From assembly GCA_037952775.1 (NCBI GenBank), contig JBANAY010000001.1, positions 2,294,001-2,358,000 of the forward strand: DNA of 64,000 bases, written 5' to 3'. Below the pieces are notes generated by a model, which made no database searches, had not been told where the DNA came from, and worked only from the letters and a program-made list of their open reading frames with translations. This document shows positions 11,164 to 22,709 of this stretch, in pieces. The number at the start of each line of letters is the position of its first letter. Position 1 is the stretch's first letter. A program made the translations under genes and the position numbers. The DNA comes from Clonostachys chloroleuca (lineage: Eukaryota; Ascomycota; Sordariomycetes; Hypocreales; Bionectriaceae).

Positions 11164-12984
11164 ATGGACCAGTCGATTCTCCGGATCTCCAAGGTTTGTC
11201 CAGACAACGTCGAGCTCACGGGGATCCTATCAACGCTGACATTCTAGATGTAGGAGCTAAGTGAGCTCCAGAAAGGCTCCGATCTCTGTAAGTCATGTTC
11301 TCTTACTCTTGCAGGGAGCGTACTCATATACTGTGCACAGCGCTCGCTGTCGCCTGCCGTGACATCGACGTGAGGAACGTGAAGGCCTTGATCATCGGCC
11401 CTCACGAGACTCCATATGAATTCGGCTTCTTCGAGGTAAGCGTTTTAATAGTATTTTTCATTGGCAGGGTACCATGTCCGATGTTGCTAATAATACATAA
11501 ACAAGTTTGCGATCAAATTCAATAAAGGCAAGTCACCCAATCATGAATACATAATCGATCTATTTGAGGCTAACGATTATTTTCGTCCGCAGACTACCCA
11601 TCCAAAGCCCTCATGTTACCTGTGTCACGACGAACAATGGCCGAACTCGCTTTAACCCCAATATTTATGCGAACGGCAAGGTCTGCCTGTAAGTTGGCCC
11701 CAAATCCACCATTGACCAAGAATTGCGACTAATGCCACGAACCTCTAGATCTATTCTAGGGTAAGAAAAGATAATGTTGAACGTCATGATCTTATTTTGA
11801 CTCAATCAACGCTGTTTAGGACCTGGCGGGGAGAGCCTGGAGAACAGTGGTCGTCAGCACAAGGCCTTGAATCAATTCTCATATCAATTCAGAGTTTGTT
11901 GTCCGCCAGTCCGTACGAGAATGAGCCTGGATTTGAGAGACCCCGTGGAGGGGAGGATGAAAAACTTATGAGGAAGGCCTATGCACAGAAGGTATGTCTA
12001 ACAAATATCATTTTCACTTCCATTTCTAATATTTTTTCCAAGATCCACCACGAGACTTTGCGCTTGTCCGTCATTAAACGCCTCGAAGACTATCTGCAAA
12101 TCACAGCTGATGGCAGAACAATCAAGCCGTCAAATGATAGGAACCAAGACCTATACGATGATGCCGAGGAGGTCAACGTACCATTTGAGCCATTCAAAGA
12201 TCTCTGCAAGAGGAGATTCCTATGGTATTATGAGTCTTATCTAGAGGCGGCCAAGAAGGGAAGCACCCTAGTCAGACCCAAACAACTATTTGCATCTACG
12301 CCATTTGAATCCAGAGGCAACAATACCATGGATGGTTCATTTGATTACCCGGACCTGGAAAGGAGATTGAGAAATATCAAAAAGGCTCTGGATGAAGAAA
12401 CAGATTCCTGGGCACGCGAAGGTCTAGAGAGCACTGCGGAAGAGACAACCGTTTCCGTGAACTTGAAGCATCAATTCGAGCAGGTCGTGGCGACCTTGAA
12501 GGGCGGCGATATGCCGCACAACGTATCTCTCGAGGATGGAAATCCCTTCGTTTGGATTTTGACCTACTTTGGGCGACCAATGACCCATTTCGACTCTGGG
12601 TTACTGCGCATTCGAATCAACTTTAGTCCCAGATTTCCTGAAGAGCAGCCTCGCGTGAAGTTTGAAACACGTATTTTCCACCATCTTGTTGCTCTAGATG
12701 GCACTATTTGTTATTCGCCCAAGCCTAACAAGAAGGAAGACGTCATGTCTCATGTGGAGGCCATCATTTCCGCTTTGGAGGAGGACGAACCAGCCTACGA
12801 CCCCAGAAAGATTGTAAATCTTGAAGCCAACAAGTTGTTTTGGAATGGAGAAAAGGATGGGAAGAAACTATATCACCGACGTCTCCGTCGCTCAGTGCAG
12901 GATAGCACTGAGTAAGTAGGACTCATTTGTGACCTTGAGTATGACCCTCTTGGCTGACTGGTCACCAGAGAATTCCCCGTCTGA
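11164..12984 (+). CDS. Ubiquitin-conjugating enzyme with two UBC domains (UBE2Z-like N-terminal half)
   Basis: Nine exons: 11164-11193, 11254-11287, 11341-11435, 11506-11527, 11593-11688, 11749-11760, 11820-11991, 12043-12911 and 12969-12984, about 448 aa. The N-terminal UBC domain resembles human UBE2[25 protein letters not shown] in place of HPN, catalytic Cys in NGKVCLSILGTW, then a long ISIQSLL helix. A linker leads to a second UBC-like fold near residues 310-440 ([14 protein letters not shown], then [15 protein letters not shown]) that has lost HPN but keeps a Cys. Intron 5 has a GC donor (gcaagt) and exon 6 is only 12 nt. The frame needs one extra C in the CCC at 11608-11610 to read [14 protein letters not shown]; as given it reads SKALML and breaks. 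The last splice (STE-EFPV) is likely but optional; without it the protein stops at 12915. Confidence 0.85.
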
Positions 12985-13397
12985 TAAATGGCGGCTTAGA
13001 CTTTACGAACACGAGACTCATGATCATGAAACCTATGCTTTGGTGTCACGCTAGGTCATTGTACGAGACAATATGCAGAGGAACGGTTCCAGGTGCCGGT
13101 ATGGCGTTTATTAGGGTTTTGGCTTGCACGTGGATCAGACGGAGACAGACCACCCAAGGGGACGGGGAGCATTGCAGCAAAATGACAACTTTTTTTATCT
13201 CATGCTTCGTATTTACGAAGTAGGCATCGAGCTTTGGACCCAAATTCACCCTGCAGAGTATGAACCTCGAAGTAATTGAGATTGATATGAAGAACAACTT
13301 GTGGAAATCGATTCAACTTATGTCTAAATAAAAACAAAACGCCATCCATGCACTTCTTCTACCATCATGACCCAGGCTCGTTTCTCATAGCTTTCAG
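12985..13397. other. Intergenic between convergent genes
   Basis: 413 bp between the 3' ends of the E2 gene and the 13398 gene. Apart from 3' UTR sequence I see nothing supportable. Confidence 0.5.
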
Positions 13398-14105
13398 TCA
13401 TTTCTTGCTCTTCGGTTTCTCCCCGACATGTTCGTTGAGGGGATCGTAGGGAGCAGTCGGCCCTTGATACTCCTCCTGCCTGCCCTCTCCGCCCTTGAAC
13501 TCGTAGACACCGTTGGCATAGACGCCCGGGGTACCCTGCACCGGGCGCTTCACCTGCTCGTCGTGGATCTTCTCGAGCGCGTCGCCGACGACAGCGTACT
13601 GGGACCAGTTGATGGGCGGGCAGCGAGCGATGCTGATCCGGTCAGGCAGCTCTGGCCAGTCGGAGGACGCTGCGGTGGAGCCGTCGTCGTGGGCTGCGGC
13701 CCGGTCGCTCCTCTTCTGGGAGGAGGAGGCGGCCAGGTGCTGCACGAAGTCCTCCGGGCGCCTGAGGGCCTCACCCTTGACGTCCCTCAGGGTCCTGATG
13801 TGGGAGTCGGCGCGGCGGCTCTGCATCTGGAGCAGGGAGATTGTGGACTTGAGGGCGATGACGTCGGCATTGTCCTCGAAGTCGAGGGGCTGGGGCGGCG
13901 GGACGGGGATGGCAGAGGCGCGCTCTGGGTGGGTGCTGTGGGAGAGGCTGAGGATGGGGGGCTGGCCCGGGGCGGTGGAAGGAGCCTGGGTGGGAGTGAT
14001 GGGTGAGACGGGGGGTCTGGTCGGGGAGGGAGAGGAGGAGGCAGGAGGAGGATGAGGGGCCTTGGAGTGTTGCTGGGTGTCGGTTGAGATTGTGAGCGCA
14101 GGCAT
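13398..14105 (-). CDS. Conserved ascomycete protein of unknown function, 235 aa
   Basis: A single-exon frame from MPALTISTDTQQHSKAPHP to a lysine-rich end (GEKPKSKK). The first ~75 residues are Pro/Ser-rich and probably disordered. Residues 80-125 form a helical region (NADVIALKSTISLLQMQSRR). A C-terminal block, INWSQYAVVGDALEKIHDEQ, then QGTPGVYANGVYEF and PYDPLN, has the look of a conserved short-motif region. I do not recognise a named domain, signal peptide or catalytic motif. The long frames on the opposite strand (for example 13428-14006) are GC-driven shadows: Gly/Val-rich with no domain. Converges with the E2 gene. Confidence 0.8.
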   Translation of the reverse strand: MPALTISTDTQQHSKAPHPPPASSSPSPTRPPVSPITPTQAPSTAPGQPPILSLSHSTHPERASAIPVPPPQPLDFEDNADVIALKSTISLLQMQSRRADSHIRTLRDVKGEALRRPEDFVQHLAASSSQKRSDRAAAHDDGSTAASSDWPELPDRISIARCPPINWSQYAVVGDALEKIHDEQVKRPVQGTPGVYANGVYEFKGGEGRQEEYQGPTAPYDPLNEHVGEKPKSKK

Positions 14106-15935
14106 GGCTGCTCTGGCCGTTGGGGGGGTCTCTGCTCCAGCCTTTCTTGGGGGTTTCCGTTCCGCGCAGATAAATGAGGTCTCGCTGGAGGCGAGGCTAG
14201 CTCCGGCCTCGCACAGCAGCAGCGAGAGTGGGAGGCTGTCCTACCGCTTGGGGTTTGCGGCGCCTCAGCGTGCGCGGGGTCGAGTGAGAGTGATTCCTGC
14301 TCAGGTGTCGAACCAGGAGCATGAGCAAGCTGCTGATTATTGTGAAACGGAAAAGGTGAGCAGTTGTGACACAGGTTGGAGCTCTATGCGACAGATTGAT
14401 TAATCATTCAATCATCGATGGCTGTTTCTCGAATGCCTGCCACTTGCTTTAGGCAGATCACAGCCAATCAGGCGTTGCAATACGCCTGCCTGGAAGATGG
14501 TACGTACATGGTGCCATGGGTGCTTGCCTTAGTGGCGCCTCTAACCTCAAGTGTGCTCAGACAGAGAAGTATATGAACCTTAACAGTACTGCCCGGTCGG
14601 TATTGTCAGTCGTACTGGTACATATGAGGTAGCTGTTCTGAGTGGAAGGTGCCAGTCGCGAGACCCCAAGAAGCACGTTTCAGCACTCGCAGAACGATCA
14701 GCTGTTGATGGGTGTAAACCGTGACTTGAGAGTTGAGAAACACTAGGGAGACAGATACATTCAATAACACGGCTTATGTCTATGATTTATTATCCTTCTA
14801 AGTAAGGTATGTATGTCCGAATTTCTGAATACATTTTTCATTACTGGACTGCCGTTCCTGAACAAAAAAGAGCCCTCCTCATATTAGACAAGTATGACAT
14901 ATCACCATAAGAATATCTGTCACGGCCAACCAACGAATGAAACGTAGTCGCTTGAGTACCTAGTCGAAGTTTCAGCGTCTAAGTTGTGCCTCTTTCATAG
15001 CTTACTATGTCAGCCCTCTAGAACTCTACGGCATTCAAAACCTTAAAGCAAAGATATATCTGAGCAAGAATAAGGCGATGAGGAACAAGTGAGATAAAGA
15101 CACAGCAGATAAGATTCAATAAACATCTCTAATAAAAAGCTCTAATGATTATCGATAGAAATCGAATAAAATTTGGGCAGCTTGCACAGGTACACGCGGC
15201 ACATTTAGTTACCCTATATGCCACTCATAAATGCAATCCTAACACAAAGATATTGAGCTTCTTCAAAGATCACAGAATTTAGAAATCTTATAAACACTAG
15301 CTACGGGGCCTGTAGATTGGTAAGGGGAATGGTATGAATTGATAAGGCCACACATTACGAGCCCTCTCTTGCGGCCGAATTGAAAGGCGGGAAGCACTTA
15401 ACAAAACTTTTCAACATCAAGAAGTGCATCAAGTTTCGCCACATCATTTGGCATGATGGCGTTCTGGTCACCGAATCACAAGGCATCATCGGCGAAAAAG
15501 TTTCAATATATCAAGTTCCATGCATGGCGTTGCGCTGACCGGAGGCGCAGCCCTCCATCAGGAGATGTCGGTATACCGAATATGTTCCGCATCCCGTAAA
15601 TTTCCAATCAAATACCTTCGCGATTAAGATGAAATGGGTAGCATTGCGTGAATGATTTCACCCACCTGCAAGAGCTGCATCAGCTGAGTAGTCCTATGAA
15701 ACCCGCCCCGTTGTCGTTTCGGTATCAAGCTGCGCCGCTCTTTCACCAACTCCGGGAAAGCTAGCACACCTCTGGTTGAGAAGTGCATTTTTGTCAGCTT
15801 TATGCAATGAATCATACGTGTGCTCTCATTTAGTATTTTTTTTGGGAGGGCACAGAGGGGGAAGTCCGGACTATATAGCTAATGGTTTATCTCTATGCCA
15901 TCAGCTTAGTTCCTCACTCTCGAATCCAGCATTGA
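14106..15935. other. Gene-poor, locally AT-rich spacer
   Basis: 1.8 kb. The first ~300 bp are the GC-rich leader of the minus-strand gene. From about 14.8 to 15.9 kb the sequence becomes AT-rich, with many TAA/TGA triplets in all frames and no open frame longer than ~60 codons. It borders the decayed gene at 15.9-18.5 kb and may be part of the same degenerate block. No transposon ends were recognised. Confidence 0.5.
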
Positions 15936-18456
15936 CCTTCTTTTTATTCCTATAATCCCTCTAATAGTACCCAAAGCGCAATTTCAATCCAGGTCACAGC
16001 CGGACCCGGCGCCCTTATTGCGCTCGGTTTGAGAATTAGCGATGTTGCGACCATCGTGTCTCTCGGTCGAAGGGTGGGAAACTGGTTGACAGCGCCGGAC
16101 GATGACAAAGGATTCTTGCCTCTCCTTGATGAGGACCACATGAACATTCTTCAACGCCGTGGCCTCGTAGACGTCTACGAATTCAATAAGCGATGGAGCA
16201 AAAAGATCCAGTTGCTAGCGAACGGCAGACCCTTGACCCTTGAAGAGCATGACATCAACAAAGTACTTCAGGATGCTAACAGTCCCTTGAAAGTAAGTGG
16301 ACCATGTCGTTCTTATGCTACATTACGCGACTAGAGCTAATGAATTGAGCTAGGATTTGCCCCTTTTCACTATTGTCATGACCTGCGTGGTTGCAGCACT
16401 AGACCAATTCGTAAAGGGGCCCCTCGTACAGAAGATTTTATTCAATGTGCTACAAGTGCTGCTAAAGCTCAACGAAAACGGAAATGCTATTTCGCGATCA
16501 CAATACAACAATCGCTTGAGTGCTTGGAGGTCGACTGCCTGTCTACGCACTCTGAACCAAGCCGCCGAAATGCATCGACAGGAGTTGATTTCTAATAGCA
16601 GCATAATTGGTGGTTTCTTACCATCAATGGAGTCAAATCATGTCGAGGAGTTCTTGATCTAGATCCTCAGCTCAAATGACCCTCATTTCAAAACATCATC
16701 CTCTGACGTCGCAGGCATCGCCGACTGTCTCATCCTCTTGGGAGTCAACGTTTTACGGGTCGCTGAGGTAGATTCTGAGTCAGAAACCGACCATGTCCAG
16801 GAAGTCTGCACAGTTTTTATTCAAGTCAGCCATTTTTGCATGGTTCAACATCCAAGAAAAGTAAGCAGCTCATGTCCAGAGATGCCTCAATGACTGTTCC
16901 GCTCGAACATCCCTGGGAGGCTGTTAGCATCTTTCCGATTAGTGAAGACGCCAAGAATGAGAGCAGATTGGCATGGAAAGAGTGAAAAAAAAAGCGGCCG
17001 CGGTGGTACGAATAGGTGTTCGCGGGGCAGAAATTCCCTCCTCTGAGCGGTCCCCAAGGCAGGCTCAAACTCTCTTCAGGAGTGCGACCCCTCAGCCTTT
17101 GCGTAATATCGTATATGATATGTTCAATCGAGGAAGGGGTCCTGAGAGGCCAATGGAGAGATTTACAACTTGGCGAGAACATTAGGCTTCTTCGTAAACA
17201 GAGAGCTCTTAGATGGGTTGACAGATACTCTCCATTCCGCACCCCCTGATATTCTCGAATGGCTCATTAGAGTCTGCGATCCCGAGGCCGAGGCCAGGGA
17301 GCCATCCCCACCGGGCTTCAATATCAATGATTTTTCGATGGAAGACCAGAATAAAGTGGAATGGTTCCGTGTTTTCCAGTCTTTCTTCATGGGATACTAC
17401 TACGAAATTTTTGGGAGACTGATTGACACTTCTTCCCTCGCATCAAAGACAGTGGAAGGTTCTTGGGGCTTTCGATCTGCTATTTACTTTCATTACATAC
17501 GATCCTGCTCCTTGATGAAGAATCTTCCCAAAAACTCGCGCAAGGTGAAAGCTTATGGAAGACCGAGCCTCTTTCCAATTCTTTCTATGCTGTTTCTCGG
17601 TGGTCATGCAACGAATCCCGAGCCCCAAAAGGCGGAGGATCGTTTGATCGGGATTGAATGCCTCGGGATGATTGACAAACGGTCACTGTTTGTCAATAGC
17701 CTTTTGGGGAAATTCGTCTCTCTACAGCAGGTTGGGGGCTTTACACTCCTGGACGTTGATGTCGGAGGCGTGCCAAGGGACGTTCACGGGCTTGTGAAGC
17801 CGGGGACTCCGACGGAAATCCCACATTATGATTGCCTTGAACAAGATCCAACACAATCCATCTCAAATAATATACAGGCAAAGTCACCAGATGGCGACTT
17901 CACCATGAATATCGAGGCAGACTGGGCTGGGGACTCAGATACTGCTCTGTTGTGTGTCAGATACAAGGGCCGCCGTGTGACATCCTTGTCCCCAATACCG
18001 CTAGATGTCCTCTTTTGCCACGATTTTGTGTAGCCAAATGGCACGAGTTCCCATTTGGCGTCACCGCCTAGGAGTAAGCTTGAGAAGGGGGTCGAGGTGC
18101 AACTAACCGACCTGCTGAAGGGTGATCTAAGATTGCCTCGATCTTTCCGAAGCGATGCTCTCATATTGGTTCAGGCGCTCGACTGCCCCGGCTTGCGTTA
18201 TGCAGCTGCTTCTATGTATGGTGATAGAGTAAGTTGCAGAGTGGCTACTAACTGTGTCGAGACGGCGGCACAGGAGGCAGCTACGACACTTATTCCGAAT
18301 CCGAATAGCTGGGAAAGCTCACCAAAGGACAGTGTGATAATAGGAGGGGTCAAGGATGACAGATTGTTGAGGGGCGAGAAATGGAACGAACACAACTTCA
18401 GCTATCCAATTTGTCTTATAGAAGGCGAGGAGATGGAATGCAAAGCGGCCAGGTAG
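15936..18456 (+). pseudogene. Decayed gene of a large fungal family (~800 aa, function unknown)
   Basis: The translation matches, in several frames, a family I recall from Sordariomycete genomes as uncharacterised proteins of about 800 aa. Blocks in order: TAGPGALIALGLRISDVATI, LLDEDHMNILQRRGLVDVYE, intron 16293-16353, HVEEFLI, FFMGYYYEIFGRLIDTSSLA, KRSLFVNSLLGKFV, LLDVDVGGVPRDVHGLVKPG, NIEADWAGDSDTALLCVRYK and YAAASMYGDRVSCRVATNCV. Lesions: no ATG after the TGA at 15933, a TAG at 16660 where the family has Trp, frame changes between 16.85 and 17.17 kb around an A9 run, and a TAG at 18031. The distal part (17170-18031) is still open for 287 codons. Trp-to-TAG fits a G-to-A change. It is a pseudogene or, less likely, a badly sequenced gene. 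Confidence 0.75.
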
Positions 18457-20474
18457 CCCAGGCGAGATTTCATGGCAACCAAGATTATCTTCGCGGGGGT
18501 TCCTTCTTCAGTGCTCATCTTTCTGAAAATCATGGAACCCTTTCTATTTGTCCATATATTTACATGTAACGCGATGAGCCGGAAGTCTAGTCAAATCCAA
18601 GGCATTCTTGGGTTCTTTCACCTATTTGTACACACCCGTGTGGGATCATGGTGCACAGAATGAAGAGTAACTGCAAAATTCATCCATTATATTGATTTTG
18701 AAGATGAGTGAGCATATTATTTTTTAGACAGGACCCAAGTACTAAGTATGAACACCAATATGCCTTGAATGCGAAAGCGATTGCCTTCAAGATGGAGATG
18801 TGTTTACTGTCCGTGTCGTCCTCTTTCATTTGACTTGACTTGTTCTGTTGCGCTAACGAATTTCTCATAGGAAGGCAAATAAGACCTTGGCGAGGTTAAT
18901 TAGAAAGGAGGTTCCAAGAGAAACTCTGTCAACAATCAGCAAGTTGGCAATATGGGAAGGCCGCACCCAGTGAAGCAGGACCTGTCGCTAAACACATTGG
19001 AAATAGGCCACAAGTCGGAAAGCAGAACTTCGACTAATGAAACCATTCTTCCATTTTCCTCTCTGAAGGCTAGGTGCCTACATTTCTTATCTCTTCCGGA
19101 TCTTTCTCGGAATCCAGGCTGACCCCCAACCTGGACGATCTGGCAGAGCTCAACCCTTCACAATGTTTTGTCTTCTGCGCCATCTCACCTGTTGTGCGAT
19201 TGGTGTCTCCGCAACATGGATCTATTACAGCCTGATGTGTATCCTTCCAGTACTAGGAAAGACATTTCGGCTTATCCTTGCACCTCATTTAACATTCACT
19301 CTGTTCCTGCTCTGTCGGTAAGTCTCGCAAACGTCATCATGTACGCATTCTCAAAGCAAGACTAAATTTCAACAAATTTGTAGGATTTATTTCCAACGAA
19401 AGGCCCATTGAAACACCCTACCAAACTCGGGTGGCCAATTTTATCCATATTGGCGTGGCCCGTTTCGCTGTGGCATTTGGTCCTATCCTCATAGATTTTC
19501 GCTTGACTAGAGTATTGTTTACCTTTCATTTTCGATAAGAATTTTTCACTAGCTCCATATACCATGATACTTGCGACTGCCCGGGAACACTCCTTGCTGA
19601 TATACTTTGGTATTGAGACAGCACCTTTCACCTCTTTCACTACCCTAAGTAAAAGCCTTGGTCCTCGTCGTCACCTAGCGGTTTTCATTATGAGAGCATA
19701 CAAAACGTCTTTCACTAGCCCTGACTGTGTTCTTCTTGGCTATTAAAAAGTTGCATAGAACTGGCGAACCCTGAGCTTCCATCAAGATTTCGATTTACAG
19801 GACCTCGATGAGAAGATTTCCTACAATATTGTTAAGAAGACTAATGGATATTCATTGAGCGCTCGGTATATCTAGATCATTTTTGCTCTGCTTTACTTCG
19901 TCTTAGATCGCTCCATTATCAGATCGCACAATATATACCGAGAGCAGCATGACTTCCTTGAAATCCGGCCATAGAGAATTGAAGGAACAGCTGTACCCTA
20001 CGTTAGGTATGGTTGCGTTAGGCAATTCACACGCAGCCTTCTAGAATCAACTTCTTCCAATGAAATCATTTTGATGGTAATTGACGACACATCCTGGTCG
20101 AGCGGCTACTACCCGGCGCCGATGCCGGTGGATGGTAGTAAGTGTGTAAGTGGGGTCCCGACTGAACAAGGAGGTAAATGCGAAAGTGAGAGAAGAAGTG
20201 TGGGCGGGTAGTTGATGGAGGATCACTTGGCATTACCCTATCTATGTGTGTGTGTATTTCTCAGCTGGTCACAAGGACAGTGCGGCTAGTATCAATGTTC
20301 ATCTGTCCCAACCCACCTCTATCTTCTTCTTGCACCCACTCCTCTCATTTACTTCTTTCTTTTCCAACATATTACACTATTTATTTTCATTTACAGCAAG
20401 CGTCTCTCTTCTTCATTTTAATATTATCATTATAACGCACAAGTCCAGCACGTTGAAAGCGTCAAATTGCAACC
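18457..20474. other. Gene-poor spacer with possible membrane-protein relic
   Basis: 2.0 kb with no intact gene. A short stretch from the ATG at 19163 encodes about 50 hydrophobic residues (TWIYYSLMCILPVLGKTF) before a plausible GTAAGT donor, but the downstream DNA is stop-rich in all frames, so at most it is a relic. The last 200 bp before 20475 are pyrimidine-rich and look like the promoter and 5' leader of the next gene. Confidence 0.45.
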
Positions 20475-21379
20475 ATGGCGGCATCACCACTCACATTCAG
20501 GGTAGCAATGCTCAATGCTGATGAGCCAATGCCCAATGTTGTGAAAGAGCGAGGAAGCTATGGCAACATTTTCCACAACCTGCTTAAGTTAGCAGCGGAA
20601 CGGGTCGCTCCTAACGTCATAATCGAGGCCGAAGACTTTGATGTTGTCAGTCTACAGTACCCGTCTTCGCCGTCGGACTTTGATGCTCTCTTGGTGACGG
20701 GTTCCGCCTCATCCTCATACGACGATAAGAAATGGGCGAAAAGGCTCGACAAGTATCTTCTTGACGTGTATGACAATTACCCACATGTCAGAATGTTTGG
20801 CAGCTGTTTCGGTACGCTTTCCTCCCCCATCTTGCCAAGTTATGATACTGCAATGCTAATGATAAGGTGCTCAAAGGGCACCAAATCATTTGCCAGTCTA
20901 TACTGCGCAAATACGGGGTCAAAGTAATCAAGAGCCCCGTCGGCTGGGAGTTTGGCGTCCACGAGATCAGCCTCACCCCGGCGTTCAGCAAGGCCCTGTC
21001 CCAGCCAAACCAGCCGTCCGCGGACTCGCTGCGCCTGCAGTTCATCCACTCGGACCGGGTGGAACTGCCATCTCCAGACGCGCTCTCCGACACGCCGTGG
21101 ATTCTGATGGGGAGCACCCCGAAGTGCCCGGTGCAGGGTGTGTACGAGCCGGGACGGGTCTTGACGTACCAGGGCCACTTTGAGTTTGACCGGTTTGTGA
21201 ACTCGGAGACGGTCCGCGTGTTCTGTGCCACGTGGGATCCCAAGGAGGTTGAGGAGATATTGGAGGCGGTGGACCAGGACGACGATTCTGAGGCGGCGGC
21301 TCAGATGGTGGTCAAGTTCTTCCTCGAGGGGCGGCAGGCAGTTCAGGGACTTGGTGGCTTAATGACGCCTCCCATTTGA
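20475..21379 (+). CDS. Class I glutamine amidotransferase-like protein
   Basis: Exons 20475-20811 and 20877-21379 encode 279 aa. The fold is the GATase1 domain seen in GMP synthase-type and stand-alone fungal amidotransferase-like proteins. Evidence: FDALLVTGSASSSYDD oxyanion-strand region, nucleophile Cys in GSCFGHQII (the Gly-His is rebuilt across the intron), and His-x-Glu in LTYQGHFEFD, giving a full Cys-His-Glu triad. It ends in a helical tail (GLGGLMTPPI). No synthetase domain is attached, so the acceptor partner is unknown. Start ATG lies after a CT-rich leader (CAACCATGGCG context). Close relatives are annotated as class I glutamine amidotransferase-like or GMP synthase-like; the substrate cannot be read from sequence. 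Confidence 0.88.
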
Positions 21380-22095
21380 CTCTTAGATACATTTCATAGG
21401 GCGTTATCTTCATGACACGGTGCAATTTAGGAACAACAATAGACAAGTTTGAAATTGTACGTGTTTGGTGTAAGCTTGTTTGTCCACCCACCTGAGGACA
21501 ACCTTCAATGTGCTTCAATGTGAAGTCAGAACGGGCAGTGCAGATATCGAAAATAATACAGATAGACAAATGAAATTACCAATTGGAAAGACTTGATGGA
21601 GATATTATCTCTGATTGATAAATTGACCCGAAGCTCCTATGACTTTTGGTTCATTGTCATGATAAGAGCCGGTCGGACTGGGTTAGGTAACAGCAGCCAC
21701 CGCCAGATCTCTATCTATTCGGCCCACCTGAGCCGGAACAGGGCATTCGGGTGAGACCAAGGGACCGTAGTTGCCGGAGCGATCTCTATCTCTATCTCTG
21801 TTAGGCGAATTACTCAAGCTTCCTGGGAATTAATGCCCATTTAGGTATCGCTAAGTGGCGGAAAGGAGGCCCAGAGCATTGATGGGCAGCGGCTAAGGGA
21901 TGGGGCCGTGGCAATTCGAGGTATGATAATTCCAACGACTCATTCAAAGATCTTGGACCACCTTATTTATCCCTAATTGGGACTGTCCGGTGCAGAGGAT
22001 GCATATGTCAAGCACGAGGATGCCACTTCCCCGCATTGTCGAAATGGCACCAGGGTCTTTACCAGATCTAGACATCTTAGCCGGCGACCCTGAGT

Positions 22096-22272
22096 GATAA
22101 GCACCAGTTGACGAACCACAGGAGAGAGATGACCGATAGCGCCAGCAATCACACCTCTACCGACCTATAAATGGCCTAGATTTGTCTGTCGATCCGGGAG
22201 GCGCAGGTGACCAAAAGGTGCGGATTTGGCGACCAGCCCACCGCGTCAATTTGCCCGATAAGCACCAGTTGA
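22096..22272 (+). repeat. 16-bp direct repeat containing a GATA site, two copies
   Basis: GATAAGCACCAGTTGA occurs at 22096-22111 and again at 22257-22272, 161 bp apart. Each copy starts with a GATAAG core, the preferred site of AreA/NIT2 GATA factors. The two copies lie about 610 and 450 bp upstream of the amine oxidase ATG. Confidence 0.7.
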
Positions 22273-22553
22273 TGAGCGTCGGACTTTGGAGTCCGATGAG
22301 ATGTCCTGGCCTGATTGGCGAACCGGTTTACTTATCTGAATTGGGGAGCCGTTGGAAGACACGAGCATGCGACTGGGGTCTCCGCAATGTCTCGGCTCTC
22401 TGGTTAGCAGGAACTGAGTTCTGATCCGGTCAATATGACAATGCGCATCTATCAGAATCTGATTGGTGGTCCCGGCAAAGATGGATTAATCGGGGTGTTT
22501 CCATGCAGCTGGGAGAGGGGGGCCTGGGAAGTGATACAGGAAGTTGGGATATG

Positions 22554-22560
22554 TATAAAG
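22554..22560 (+). promoter_or_regulatory. TATA box of the amine oxidase gene
   Basis: TATAAAG lies about 150 bp upstream of the ATG at 22710, followed by a CT-rich leader. This fits an inducible fungal promoter. Confidence 0.5.
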
Positions 22561-22709
22561 ACTAGACACTGGTCTGATCTCCCATAAGCTTTCTTATCAT
22601 CCATCAATCGAACTGCTCTCTACTTCCTCCAACTCAATATATATAGAGGAAAGTTAATTGGGTCTCCACATCTTCAACTCCCTCGATCCAAACCCCAACC
22701 CTATTCACA

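Larger units (their letters stand above)
21380..22709. other. Promoter-rich intergenic upstream of the amine oxidase
   Basis: 1.33 kb without a credible gene. It contains several HGATAR/GATA motifs (near 22094-22101, 22256-22262, 22331-22337 and 22594-22599), a repeated TCTCTATC tract near 21705-21800, a 16-bp direct repeat, and a TATA box close to the amine oxidase start. Confidence 0.6.

Noticed and set aside
13428..14055. Long plus-strand frames opposite the 13398 gene
   Set aside because: Gly/Val/Ala repeats typical of antisense GC-rich DNA; the minus-strand product has conserved-looking blocks.
19163..19960. Possible membrane-protein gene with an intron near 19315
   Set aside because: Only about 50 hydrophobic residues are readable before the sequence becomes stop-rich; no family recognised. 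Kept as a possible relic in the spacer entry.
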